NCBI GenBank assembly: GCA_016177865.1
Contig: JACOUJ010000425.1
Location: 1-5,701 of the forward strand
From: Candidatus Rokuibacteriota bacterium
GTDB lineage: Bacteria > Methylomirabilota > Methylomirabilia > Rokubacteriales > JACOUJ01
Length of the DNA: 5,701 nucleotides
Direction: 5' to 3'
Every line of letters begins with the position of its first letter. Position 1 is the first letter of the stretch. The notes under the pieces are model-generated. The model did no database searches, was not told the DNA's origin, and saw nothing but the letters and a program-made list of their open reading frames with translations. Position numbers and translations under genes: made by a program. Shown here piece by piece: positions 1 to 5,701 of the stretch.

Positions 1-2
1 GC

Positions 3-356
3 TTTGGCGCGATACGGCTTCCCAGGACGGTCCCGCTGTCGGTGGCGATGGAAATGCTGCTCACCGGTGAGCGAATCGACGCAGCCCGTGCCTACGAGAT
101 CGGGCTGGTCAGCCGAGTCGTCGAACCAGCGACTCTCCTGCCGGCCGCTTACCAGATCGCCGAGCGGATTTCCCAAAACGGGCCGCTTGCGGTCAAGATT
201 ACCAAGGAGCTCGCCTGGCGCGGGCTCTACCAACATCCGGAGGAAGCCCTTAGGTTCTACCAGGCGGTGACAGCGCTGATCCACGAGACCGAGGACGCGA
301 AGGAGGGGCCAAAAGCTTTCGCGGAAAAACGCACCCCGCGGTTCAAGGGTCGATGA
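3..356 (+). CDS. Enoyl-CoA hydratase/isomerase family protein (crotonase), C-terminal part
   Basis: The frame is open from the window edge and ends at TGA 354-356, giving the last 117 residues of a protein whose family is usually about 260 long, so the 5' end lies outside. Crotonases hydrate or isomerise enoyl-CoA thioesters in the cytoplasm, typically in fatty-acid or aromatic-acid breakdown. The visible part begins GAIRLPRTVP, followed by AMEMLLTGERIDAARAYEIG and LVSRVVEP, which is the classic crotonase stretch after the active site. The end, with EGPKAFAEKRTPRFKGR, matches the family's C-terminal trimerisation helix and tail. The catalytic glutamates and most of the oxyanion hole lie upstream, so hydratase, isomerase and dehydratase activities cannot be separated. 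The adjacent acyl-CoA ligase gene supports a role in acyl-CoA metabolism. The ATG at 42 is an internal methionine, not the start. Confidence 0.93.
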   Translation, partial: FGAIRLPRTVPLSVAMEMLLTGERIDAARAYEIGLVSRVVEPATLLPAAYQIAERISQNGPLAVKITKELAWRGLYQHPEEALRFYQAVTALIHETEDAKEGPKAFAEKRTPRFKGR

Positions 357-362
357 GTCCTC

Positions 363-392
363 TCCCCGGGCGGATGGCCGTCCGCCCGGGGA
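363..392 (+). terminator. Perfect 12-bp GC-rich hairpin after the crotonase stop
   Basis: Arms 363-374 and 381-392 are exact reverse complements, with a six-base loop (375-380). It begins six bases after the crotonase stop codon. No T-run follows, so this would be the U-tract-poor type of intrinsic terminator, or an attenuator or mRNA-processing stem lowering expression of the downstream genes relative to the crotonase. A perfect stem of this length beside a stop codon is unlikely by chance. If the ligase started at 353 the hairpin would lie inside its codons 4-14, which is one reason for preferring the later start. Confidence 0.6.
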
Positions 393-412
393 CTGGCCCC
401 CTTGCACTGGAG

Positions 413-2398
413 ATGAGACATCCGCTCGATTACTTCCTGAACCCCCAGAGCGTGGCCGTCATTGGCGCCTCGACACGGCTCCACACGGTCGGGGGCCGTC
501 GATGGCGGAGCCTTGTGGAAGCCGGCTTCCTTGGCCCGCTCTACCCAATCCATCCGACCGCAGCGGAGGTCCTTGGCCGCAAAGCATACCGGTCGATCCA
601 CGACGTGCCTGGCCCTGTCGACCTCGCTGTCATCCTCGTTCGTTCCTCGCTCGTCCCTGAACTCATCCGAGACTGTGCCGCTCTGAAGATTCCCGCGGTC
701 GTTGTTATCACCGCTGGCTTCGGCGAAACCGGGCTCGAAGGCAAGCAGATCGAGCAGAATCTGGTACGCATTGTACGCGAACGCGGCGGGCGGATGATCG
801 GTCCCAATTGCGCCGGGCTTTTCAGCGCGTCTGGGCGGGTGAACGTGCTGGGCTGGCACCCCCCGCCGGGGCCGATCGCGCTCATCTCCCAGAGTGGCAA
901 TATGGCGTTGACGTTCGCGCAATTTGCGCGAGAAAAGGGACTTGGGTTTAGTAAACTCATTACGGTCGGCAACGCCGCCGATCTCCGCATCTCCGAGTGC
1001 CTCGAATTTCTGCTCACGGACGACGAGACAAAAGTCATCATCATTTATCTTGAGGGATTCCGGTCAATGGAGGGGCGCGCGCTCTACGAGCTCATGCGGA
1101 GCCGTGACTCCCGAAAGCCCATCATCGTCTTCAAGCCAGGACAGACCGAGACTGGTCGCCGTGCGGCGCTTTCACACACTGGCGTGCTGGCCGGGGAGGA
1201 TCGGATCGTTGAGGCCGCGCTTCGGCAATGTGGTACCCTGCGCGTGGCCGAGAGTGAGGAGGCCTGGGACGCGGCGCTGGCCCTCGCCACGCTCCCTCCG
1301 CTACGGATGGGCACGGTGGCCATAATCTCCGATGGCGGCGGCCATGCGACCATCGTCGCTGACACGGCTGACCGCCTAGGGCTCCGCGTTCCCGCATTGT
1401 CCGAGGCCACGCAACAGGCGTTAGCGAAGATCCTTCCAGCCCGGAGCGCGGTCACCAACCCCGTGGACTTTGCCGGCCTTGCCGAGGAGGAGCCCGAAGT
1501 TGTGCCACGGGCTCTCGAGGTCTGCCTGGCCGATCCGCAGCTCGGCGGCGCTATTGTCGCGGGCCATTTCGGTGGATACTTCAAGATCGCCACTGAGGAG
1601 CTCGGACAGCGAGAACGGACCGCTGCCCGGGAGTTTGTGGAAGTTGTCCGGCGCCACGCCAAGCCTGTGATCATCCATACGATCTATGGCGGCGAACGCC
1701 TTCCAGCCCTTGAGGAGCTTCGAGAGGCCGCCATTCCTGTCTACGGGTCCCTCGAGGCCTCGGCCAGGGCGATGGCTTCGCTGTGGCATTGGACTGGTAT
1801 CTCTCAGTCGCATTCGACACCCCTAGCCCGTCGATCCCACCCTGACCCTGCCCATGTCGCGGTCGTACTGGAGCGTGCTGCGTCCCACGGGCCTCAACGG
1901 CTGCTCCTCGAACCGGAGGCACGGGAGCTCCTCGATCTCTATGGTTTACCGGTCCCGCCGTTCCGCATAACCGACACCCCCGAGGAGACGGCCAAGGCCG
2001 CCAGCGATTTCGGTGGTCCGGTCGTCCTGAAGCTTGTGGCCCCGGGCATTGTCCACAAGAGCGAGATTGGGGGGGTGCTCCTGAATGTGAGCGGATCTGA
2101 GGCCGCTCGGGCAGGCCATCGGATACTCCTAGAGCGGGCGCGCCAGATCCATGCCGAAAACCCTCGCGTGTTAGTAACACCGATGATCACCGGTGGCATC
2201 GAGATCGTGATCGGAGCCTTTCGAGATCCGCAGTTCGGTCCCGTAGCGATGCTCGGGCTCGGAGGGGTTTTCGTGGAGGCGCTCAACGACGTGGAACTTG
2301 TCATTGACCGGCCGGAGGTGGCAGAGCTCGATCTGAACCCTGTTTTCCTGCTCTCGCGGGGCGCGGCCATTGCCGATGTGCGCTTCGTGCTCGATTGA
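413..2398 (+). CDS. Acyl-CoA synthetase, ADP-forming type (fused CoA-binding, ligase and ATP-grasp domains)
   Basis: Predicted cytoplasmic enzyme joining a carboxylic acid to CoA with ATP, releasing ADP and phosphate; the substrate is unknown. From the ATG at 413 it is 661 residues. Residues 5-135 are the CoA-binding Rossmann domain (LDYFLNPQSVAVIGAS near the start, GPNCAG at 130-135). Residues 155-460 are the succinyl-CoA-ligase-like part, with ISQSG at 158-162 and SHTG at 254-257, whose His255 matches the phospho-histidine of the alpha subunit. From about 495 comes the ATP-grasp part, with GIVHKSEIGG (His548, the beta-side histidine) and ELDLNP at 638-643. Between ALNDV (623-627) and PEVAELDLNP about 47 residues usual for the family are missing, in frame, so activity is uncertain. 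ATG 353, overlapping the crotonase stop as ATGA, is the alternative start; 413 fits the family N-terminus and leaves the hairpin outside. Neither has a good ribosome binding site. The two permease genes follow directly. Confidence 0.88.
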   Translation: MRHPLDYFLNPQSVAVIGASTRLHTVGGRRWRSLVEAGFLGPLYPIHPTAAEVLGRKAYRSIHDVPGPVDLAVILVRSSLVPELIRDCAALKIPAVVVITAGFGETGLEGKQIEQNLVRIVRERGGRMIGPNCAGLFSASGRVNVLGWHPPPGPIALISQSGNMALTFAQFAREKGLGFSKLITVGNAADLRISECLEFLLTDDETKVIIIYLEGFRSMEGRALYELMRSRDSRKPIIVFKPGQTETGRRAALSHTGVLAGEDRIVEAALRQCGTLRVAESEEAWDAALALATLPPLRMGTVAIISDGGGHATIVADTADRLGLRVPALSEATQQALAKILPARSAVTNPVDFAGLAEEEPEVVPRALEVCLADPQLGGAIVAGHFGGYFKIATEELGQRERTAAREFVEVVRRHAKPVIIHTIYGGERLPALEELREAAIPVYGSLEASARAMASLWHWTGISQSHSTPLARRSHPDPAHVAVVLERAASHGPQRLLLEPEARELLDLYGLPVPPFRITDTPEETAKAASDFGGPVVLKLVAPGIVHKSEIGGVLLNVSGSEAARAGHRILLERARQIHAENPRVLVTPMITGGIEIVIGAFRDPQFGPVAMLGLGGVFVEALNDVELVIDRPEVAELDLNPVFLLSRGAAIADVRFVLD

Positions 2399-2400
2399 CT

Positions 2401-3246
2401 ATGCCCCCGCCTGGTGCGCGCGATCTTTCAAAGCTGTACCTGCTCGGTCCTCCGCTGGTCTTCCTGGGACTCGTATTTGCCTTCCCGCTCGTCCAGGTCA
2501 TCTGGGGTAGCTTCTTCGCGCCTGAATTCACGGTACAGTACTACGCTCGAATGGTCCGGGTATCCGTCTACGCGCAGGTGTTTTGGATCACCTTCAAAAT
2601 CAGTGCCCTGACGACCCTCTTTTGCCTGTTATTAGGCTATGCTACCGCATACTTTCTCGCGTCGCTGCCTCCGTACAGGCGGCAGCTCGCACTGTTGTGT
2701 GTCGTCGTGCCGTTCTTTATCAGCCTTCTCGTCCGCAACTACATCTGGATGATCCTGCTCGGGAGGAACGGGCTGGTGAACTCCTGGCTCCTTACCTGGA
2801 GCGTGATCTCCCAGCCTCTCGAGCTCATGTACAACGAGCTGGGCGTCTTGATCGCCATGGTTCACATGCTCCTACCCTATATGATCTTCCCGATCTTGAG
2901 CGCCCTGCTTGCGATCCCTCCGGAGCTCATCCACGCGTCTGGGAGCCTGGGAGCCGGCGCGCTGCGCACCTTCATCCGGATCACGCTGCCCTTGAGCCTC
3001 CCCGGGGTGGCGGCAGGGGTTCTCCTCGTGTTCATCGTCGCCCTCGGTTTCTTCATCACGCCGGCACTACTCGGTGGACCGAAGCAAATGATGATCTCCA
3101 ACCTGATCGAGTTCAACATCCGGCAGGTCCTGAACTGGCCCTTCGGCTTCGCGCTGTCGAACACGCTCCTCTCGGGCACCTTGCTGCTTTACTTCCTCTA
3201 TGTGCGACTGCTCAAGGGGCGACTTCCTGCGGTAGGATTTCCGTGA
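2401..3246 (+). CDS. ABC transporter permease, spermidine/putrescine type (PotB-like)
   Basis: Inner-membrane permease, 281 residues, the usual length for PotB relatives. Visible hydrophobic segments lie near residues 12-34, 65-88, 96-119, 147-171, 200-222 and 247-270, giving six membrane helices. Family signatures include LLGYATAYFLASLP (77-90), LLVRNYIWMILLGRNGLVN (109-127), MVHMLLPYMIFP (153-164) and the GFFITPALLGG block (216-226). The cytoplasmic loop contacting the ATPase is ASGSLGAGALRTFIRITLPLSLPG (179-202); its opening EAA is changed to ASG, while the central glycine and the later I-LP are kept. ATG 2401 is two bases after the ligase stop; TTG 2395 would overlap that stop as TTGA and add two residues. 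Neither has a clear ribosome binding site, so translation is probably coupled to the ligase. Pot-type permeases carry many solutes besides polyamines, and the ligase next door favours a carboxylate or similar compound (inference). Confidence 0.92.
   Translation: MPPPGARDLSKLYLLGPPLVFLGLVFAFPLVQVIWGSFFAPEFTVQYYARMVRVSVYAQVFWITFKISALTTLFCLLLGYATAYFLASLPPYRRQLALLCVVVPFFISLLVRNYIWMILLGRNGLVNSWLLTWSVISQPLELMYNELGVLIAMVHMLLPYMIFPILSALLAIPPELIHASGSLGAGALRTFIRITLPLSLPGVAAGVLLVFIVALGFFITPALLGGPKQMMISNLIEFNIRQVLNWPFGFALSNTLLSGTLLLYFLYVRLLKGRLPAVGFP
3234..3237 (+). promoter_or_regulatory. Ribosome binding site deciding a GTG start
   Basis: AGGA lies five bases before the GTG at 3243, inside the last codons of the first permease. 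It supports GTG 3243 over the in-frame ATG at 3297, whose only purine-rich stretch (AGGAAG) touches the start codon and is too close to work normally. Confidence 0.6.
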
Positions 3247-4076
3247 AGTCGAGCGGTGAGCGCCAATCTCGACGCAATGCCCGGCGTCTCAGGAAGATGG
3301 GCGCCCGACTCGCCCTTAGCCTCATGGGCGGCTCGGTGCTTGCATTTCTCCTCGCGCCTATCCTCTTTGTGATTCCGATGTCCTTCAGCTCGTCGATGGT
3401 CTTCGAACTTATTCCCACACAGCCGGGGTTGGAGCAATACCATCGCTTTTTTGCGAGTTCAGAGTGGATGCTGGCACTGTTCCTCTCGTTCCAGGTCGCC
3501 ATCGGCGCGATGCTCGTTGCTACCTGCCTTGGCACGCTGTCGGCGCTTGGTTTGGTACGAGTTCGTCACCGCTGGCGCCCAGTGATCGAAGCATTTCTGA
3601 TTTCGCCGCGAATCGTGCCAAGCATCGTCTTCGCTGTAGCCTCCTACTATCTATACTCGCAGGTGGGTCTCGTCGGCTCGGTCACCGGCCTGGTCCTTGC
3701 CCATGCGGTACTGGCGTTTCCGTTCGTGGTGGTACTCGTTACGAGTGCCCTTTACAGCTTCGACCGCTCCCTGGAAGAGGCGTCGAAGAGCCTTGGGGCT
3801 GGTCCCATCAGAACATTCTTTCGAATCACATTCCCGCACATTCGCCTCGCGGTGTTCGGCGGCGCGCTCTTCGCTTTCAACGTTTCATTCGACGAGGTGG
3901 TTGTTACGCTCTTCATCAGTGGGGTCCGCACCAAAACGCTGCCGGTGAAAGTCTGGGATGCCATCCTGTACGAGATCACTCCCATCCTCCCTGCAATTTC
4001 GGCACTGATTATCGTGGCGAGTCTCCTAATGCTGAGTCCTGTTCTCTTCTTTTACCGCCGCCGCTCTTCGATTTGA
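3243..4076 (+). CDS. ABC transporter permease, spermidine/putrescine type (PotC-like)
   Basis: Second inner-membrane permease, 277 residues from a GTG start that overlaps the first permease's stop as GTGA. A strongly basic N-terminus (R and K rich, residues 2-22) precedes the first helix, as expected for a cytoplasmic start. Hydrophobic segments lie near 25-46, 76-103, 113-137, 144-168, 202-222 and 248-271. The ATPase-contact loop EEASKSLGAGPIRTFFRITFPHI (178-200) matches the family EAA motif well. Other PotC marks are SPRIVPSIVFAVASYYL (121-137), NVSFDEVVVTLFISG (213-227) and LPVKVWD (233-239). It should pair with the PotB-like protein as a heterodimer. Neither the ATPase nor the solute-binding protein is present between here and 4335, so they may lie upstream of the window. 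The same frame stays open leftward to 2583, but that part is a shadow of the first permease. Confidence 0.92.
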   Translation: MKSSGERQSRRNARRLRKMGARLALSLMGGSVLAFLLAPILFVIPMSFSSSMVFELIPTQPGLEQYHRFFASSEWMLALFLSFQVAIGAMLVATCLGTLSALGLVRVRHRWRPVIEAFLISPRIVPSIVFAVASYYLYSQVGLVGSVTGLVLAHAVLAFPFVVVLVTSALYSFDRSLEEASKSLGAGPIRTFFRITFPHIRLAVFGGALFAFNVSFDEVVVTLFISGVRTKTLPVKVWDAILYEITPILPAISALIIVASLLMLSPVLFFYRRRSSI

Positions 4077-4086
4077 GCGGCGTCGG
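4055..4086 (+). terminator. Hairpin across the PotC-like stop codon, probable operon end
   Basis: Arms 4055-4066 and 4075-4086 pair over eight base pairs next to the loop, then one mismatch (4058/4083), then three more pairs. The eight-base loop (4067-4074) contains TTCG, and the stop codon TGA 4074-4076 runs from loop into stem. No T-run follows. It is a GC-rich terminator-like stem at the point where the gene string ends; chance is possible because the arms are simple CCG/CGG-type sequence. Confidence 0.4.
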
Positions 4087-4204
4087 ACTCGTGGAGAGGA
4101 GCTTGTGCTTTGGCGCTCCCGGACCCATCGAGACAAGCCGACAGGAAGCCGTGCCATCTAAGTGATCGAACCTGAAACCGTGTGATATCCTGTGAGCGTA
4201 ACCG

Positions 4205-4256
4205 AAAGAGATTCCCAAGCTGGACGTCGCCGGTTCGATTCCGGTCGCCCGCTCCA
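4205..4256 (+). other. Candidate attachment site (attR-like) of an integrated element
   Basis: Tyrosine recombinases often integrate within tRNA genes, with crossover in the anticodon or T loop; the element supplies a copy of the tRNA 3' half, and the original 3' half is pushed to the far end. Here tRNA identity begins abruptly at about 4212, the first base of the anticodon loop, and ends at CCA. By that model the sequence left of 4212 belongs to the element and the sequence to the right is the original chromosome. No integrase gene or second copy of the 45 bases is visible in the window, so the extent of the element is unknown. Confidence 0.5.
4212..4256 (+). tRNA. 3' half of tRNA-Gly(CCC); 5' half missing
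   Basis: Every part of a tRNA from the anticodon loop onward is present: loop TTCCCAA (4212-4218) with anticodon CCC at 4214-4216, stem strand GCTGG (4219-4223), a five-base variable loop (4224-4228), T stem GCCGG/CCGGT (4229-4233 with 4241-4245, one G-U pair), T loop TTCGATT (4234-4240), acceptor strand CGCCCGC (4246-4252), discriminator T (4253) and CCA (4254-4256). The discriminator and acceptor strand fit bacterial glycine tRNA. The five bases before the loop are AGAGA, which cannot pair with GCTGG, and no D arm or GCGGGCG acceptor strand occurs upstream in the 135-bp gap. The gene is therefore not functional here. It is best read as a tRNA gene cut at the anticodon loop by integration. 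Confidence 0.8.
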
Positions 4257-4261
4257 GTTTG

Positions 4262-4295
4262 GAACTCCGCGATTCGAGTGAGAGTCGCGGGGTTC
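4262..4295 (+). terminator. Terminator-like hairpin behind the tRNA half
   Basis: Arms 4262-4275 and 4282-4295 form 14 continuous pairs, 12 Watson-Crick and two G-U (4266/4291 and 4273/4284), around loop GAGTGA (4276-4281). The stem starts five bases after CCA and is followed by the mildly T-containing AGTCTTCAG. Position and structure suit the original terminator of the tRNA-Gly gene, which supports the view that the right side is the tRNA's native downstream flank. It could also reduce read-through into the pirin gene from upstream. Confidence 0.6.
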
Positions 4296-4335
4296 AGTCT
4301 TCAGAGCTGTCGGCAGCCCAAAGGGGATCGAAAGG

Positions 4336-5277
4336 ATGAGCCAGGACGCGACACCGACGGTCGTGACCCCTAGAGGCTCTGCTCCCGGTCGTGGCCGGTC
4401 CGTCTCTCAGATCGTCGACAGCATCCGGACGCGGGAGGGTGAGGGGTTCCTCGTGCATCGGCCGTTCCCGGGCCCGACCCTCGATCACTTCGACCCTTTC
4501 CTCCTCCTCGACGAGATGGGGCCGGTGGACCTCGGGCCTGGGGAGGCGAAAGGGGCGCCCGACCACCCCCACCGCGGCTTCGAGACGGTGACCTACCTCC
4601 TGGCGGGGCGCATGGAGCACCGGGACTCGGCGGGCCACGCCGGCGCGCTCGGGCCCGGCGCCGTCCAGTGGATGACCGCGGGGGCGGGGGTGGTGCACTC
4701 CGAGATGCCCGAGGCCGAGTTCCGCAGGACCGGGGGCCGGATGCACGGCTTCCAGCTCTGGGTCAACCTCCCGCGACGCGACAAGATGATGCCGCCCCGC
4801 TACCAGGAGATCCCCTCGGGCCGGATCCCGGTCGCGACCAGCCCCGACTGCCTGGTCTGGGTCAAGGTGCTGGCCGGCGAGGCCTTCGGGGTCCGCGCGG
4901 TGATCGAGACGCGCACCCCGATCCTCTACCTCCACTTCACGCTCCGGCCGGGGGCTCGGGCGGTGCAGCCGGTCCCCCGCGACTGGAACGCCTTCGCCTA
5001 TGTGGTCGGCGGCCGGGGCACCTTCGGGCTTGACGGCCGGGAGGCCCGGGAGCACCAGATGGTCATCTTCGCCGACGACGGGGACGCGGTCTCCCTGGCC
5101 GCGCCCCGAGACGCCACCGGTTCCCTCGACCTCCTCCTGATCGGCGGCGTCCCGCTCCGGGAGCCCGTGGCGCGCTACGGACCCTTCGTGATGAACACCC
5201 AGGCGGAGATCCGCCAGGCGATCGAGGACTACCGGCAGGGCCGGATGGGGCGGATCCCTGCCGAACGGAGGGCATAG
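4336..5277 (+). CDS. Pirin family protein (two-cupin-domain metalloprotein)
   Basis: Complete gene, 313 residues, in the usual range for bacterial pirins (about 230-320). The N-terminal cupin holds the pirin signature: DHPHRGFETVTYLLAGRMEH (76-95), then GPGAVQWMTAGAGVVHSEMP (107-125). His77, His79, His121 and Glu123 correspond to the four iron ligands of human pirin, and all are kept, so metal binding is expected. The C-terminal pirin domain runs from about 170 to 280, and RYGPFVMNTQAEIRQAIEDY near the end is typical. Bacterial pirins are cytoplasmic; some relatives have quercetinase activity and others bind metabolic enzymes, so the exact role is open. The ATG at 4336 has AGGGG at 4322-4326, nine bases before it. 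Sampled 60-base stretches are about 67-72% GC against about 58-62% in sampled stretches of the PotC-like and SnoaL-like genes, with nearly all codons ending in G or C. The next gene starts at its stop codon. Confidence 0.95.
   Translation: MSQDATPTVVTPRGSAPGRGRSVSQIVDSIRTREGEGFLVHRPFPGPTLDHFDPFLLLDEMGPVDLGPGEAKGAPDHPHRGFETVTYLLAGRMEHRDSAGHAGALGPGAVQWMTAGAGVVHSEMPEAEFRRTGGRMHGFQLWVNLPRRDKMMPPRYQEIPSGRIPVATSPDCLVWVKVLAGEAFGVRAVIETRTPILYLHFTLRPGARAVQPVPRDWNAFAYVVGGRGTFGLDGREAREHQMVIFADDGDAVSLAAPRDATGSLDLLLIGGVPLREPVARYGPFVMNTQAEIRQAIEDYRQGRMGRIPAERRA
5267..5271 (+). promoter_or_regulatory. Strong ribosome binding site for the SnoaL-like gene
   Basis: GGAGG lies six bases before the ATG at 5278, overlapping the last codons of the pirin gene. 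It fixes the start of the downstream gene and shows that the two are translated from one message. Confidence 0.75.
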
Positions 5278-5701
5278 ATGCGACGGTCATCCGCGCGATC
5301 GGCCCGAGTATTTATCTGCCTCGTGGTGATGCTCGCTCTCGGCCTGACCTCTTTGATGGCGAGGCGCGTTGAGGCGCACGAGGTTCGCAAGGCCATTGAG
5401 GCGGCCAATGCCCAGTGGACCGCGGCCTTCAACCGCGGCGATGCCGAGGCGGTCGCCGCACTGTACACGCCTGATGCGGCCGTCATGCCCCCGGATAGCG
5501 AGATGATCCGGGGACGGCAGGGCATTCGGGAGTTCTGGCAAGGCGCGATCCAGGGAGGGCTGAAGGATGCGGTCCTGACGACGGTGGAGGTGCAAGCGAG
5601 CGGGAGCATGGCCTACGAAATCGGGAAGTTCTCCCTCACAGCCCACCCCAAGGACCAAGCACCCAAGATGATTTCGGGCAAGTATGCCGTCGTCTGGAAG
5701 C
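5278..5701 (+). CDS. SnoaL-like/DUF4440 family protein with signal peptide, C-terminus cut off
   Basis: The frame is open to the window edge: 141 residues are visible and a short C-terminal tail is missing. ATG 5278 directly follows the pirin stop TAG and has GGAGG six bases upstream. Residues 1-33 look like a Sec signal peptide: basic MRRSSARSAR, hydrophobic VFICLVVMLALGLTSLM, then possible cleavage after VEA (33), so the product is probably exported. The mature part is a small NTF2-like fold: EAANAQWTAAFNRGDAEAVA (41-60), ALYTPDAAVMPP (61-72), RGRQGIREFW (78-87), and the strand GKYAVVWK at the cut end. This is the pattern of DUF4440/SnoaL-like proteins, a mixed group with ketosteroid-isomerase-like enzymes and many members of unknown function; no specific reaction can be assigned. 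Close linkage to pirin suggests joint expression, not necessarily joint function. Confidence 0.88.
   Translation, partial: MRRSSARSARVFICLVVMLALGLTSLMARRVEAHEVRKAIEAANAQWTAAFNRGDAEAVAALYTPDAAVMPPDSEMIRGRQGIREFWQGAIQGGLKDAVLTTVEVQASGSMAYEIGKFSLTAHPKDQAPKMISGKYAVVWK

Noticed and set aside
353..412. Ligase start at ATG 353 with ATGA overlap
   Set aside because: It would add 20 residues rich in G and P with no family match and put a perfect 12-bp hairpin in the first codons; its AGGG lies only three bases away. It is kept as an alternative, not excluded.
257..922. 221-residue open frame on the minus strand over the ligase N-terminus
   Set aside because: No recognisable motifs, and it opposes the conserved CoA-binding domain of the ligase.
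2583..3242. Long upstream extension of the PotC-like reading frame, giving a 497-residue open frame
   Set aside because: This part overlaps the clear PotB-like gene in another frame and reads as low-complexity R/P/H-rich sequence without family features; GTG 3243 with AGGA upstream is the proper start.
4077..4211. An intron splitting the tRNA at the anticodon loop, with the 5' half upstream
   Set aside because: No D arm, CCAGC stem strand or GCGGGCG acceptor strand is found in the 135 bases before the half, and they are too short for a typical bacterial group I intron plus the 5' half.
4212..4256. 3' end of tmRNA (ssrA) instead of a tRNA
   Set aside because: tmRNA ends in CTCCACCA with an A discriminator; here the acceptor strand is CGCCCGC followed by T and CCA, and the anticodon loop and stem strand fit tRNA-Gly(CCC).
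4294..5055. 253-residue open frame on the minus strand over the pirin gene
   Set aside because: It mirrors very GC-rich pirin codons, is full of R, P, H and G, and lies opposite a strongly conserved protein; a typical shadow.
1..5701. CRISPR array, insertion sequence ends or other tandem repeats
   Set aside because: No regularly spaced repeats, transposase motifs or terminal inverted repeats could be seen; the inverted repeats present are the single hairpins already listed.

Overview
The window is a piece of high-GC bacterial chromosome, all of whose recognisable genes lie on the + strand. Bacterial origin is shown by tight gene overlaps, Shine-Dalgarno-like sites and a tRNA-Gly 3' end with encoded CCA and discriminator U. 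Gene content (crotonase, fused ADP-forming acyl-CoA ligase, Pot-type permeases, pirin, SnoaL-like protein) is typical of GC-rich soil, sediment or subsurface bacteria. A phylum cannot be fixed from the sequence; an uncultured lineage such as Methylomirabilota/Rokubacteria is only a guess.

Left block (3-4076): the C-terminal part of an enoyl-CoA hydratase/isomerase, a perfect 12-bp GC hairpin just after its stop, a fused CoA-binding/ATP-grasp acyl-CoA ligase (ADP-forming type), and two ABC permeases of the PotB and PotC types. Junctions from the ligase onward are a few bases or overlapping (TTGA/ATG, GTGA), so ligase and permeases form one transcription unit. A hairpin over the last stop codon probably closes it. 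The set suggests uptake of an organic acid or similar solute, its activation to a CoA thioester and a beta-oxidation-like step. The transporter's ATPase and solute-binding protein are not in the window. The ligase appears to lack about 47 residues inside its ATP-grasp domain, in frame.

Boundary (4077-4335): no protein gene. At 4212-4256 lies an exact 3' half of a tRNA-Gly(CCC), from the anticodon loop to CCA, with no 5' half in front of it and a terminator-like hairpin behind it. This is the classic scar of site-specific integration into a tRNA gene, and suggests that the left block is the distal end of an integrated element and the right block is the original chromosome.

Right block (4336-5701): a pirin-family cupin with all four metal ligands, noticeably richer in GC than the left block, and immediately after it, with a strong ribosome binding site, an exported SnoaL-like/DUF4440 protein cut by the window end. 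Nothing in the window is clearly a wholly new system; the half tRNA and the shortened ligase are the two points most worth checking.
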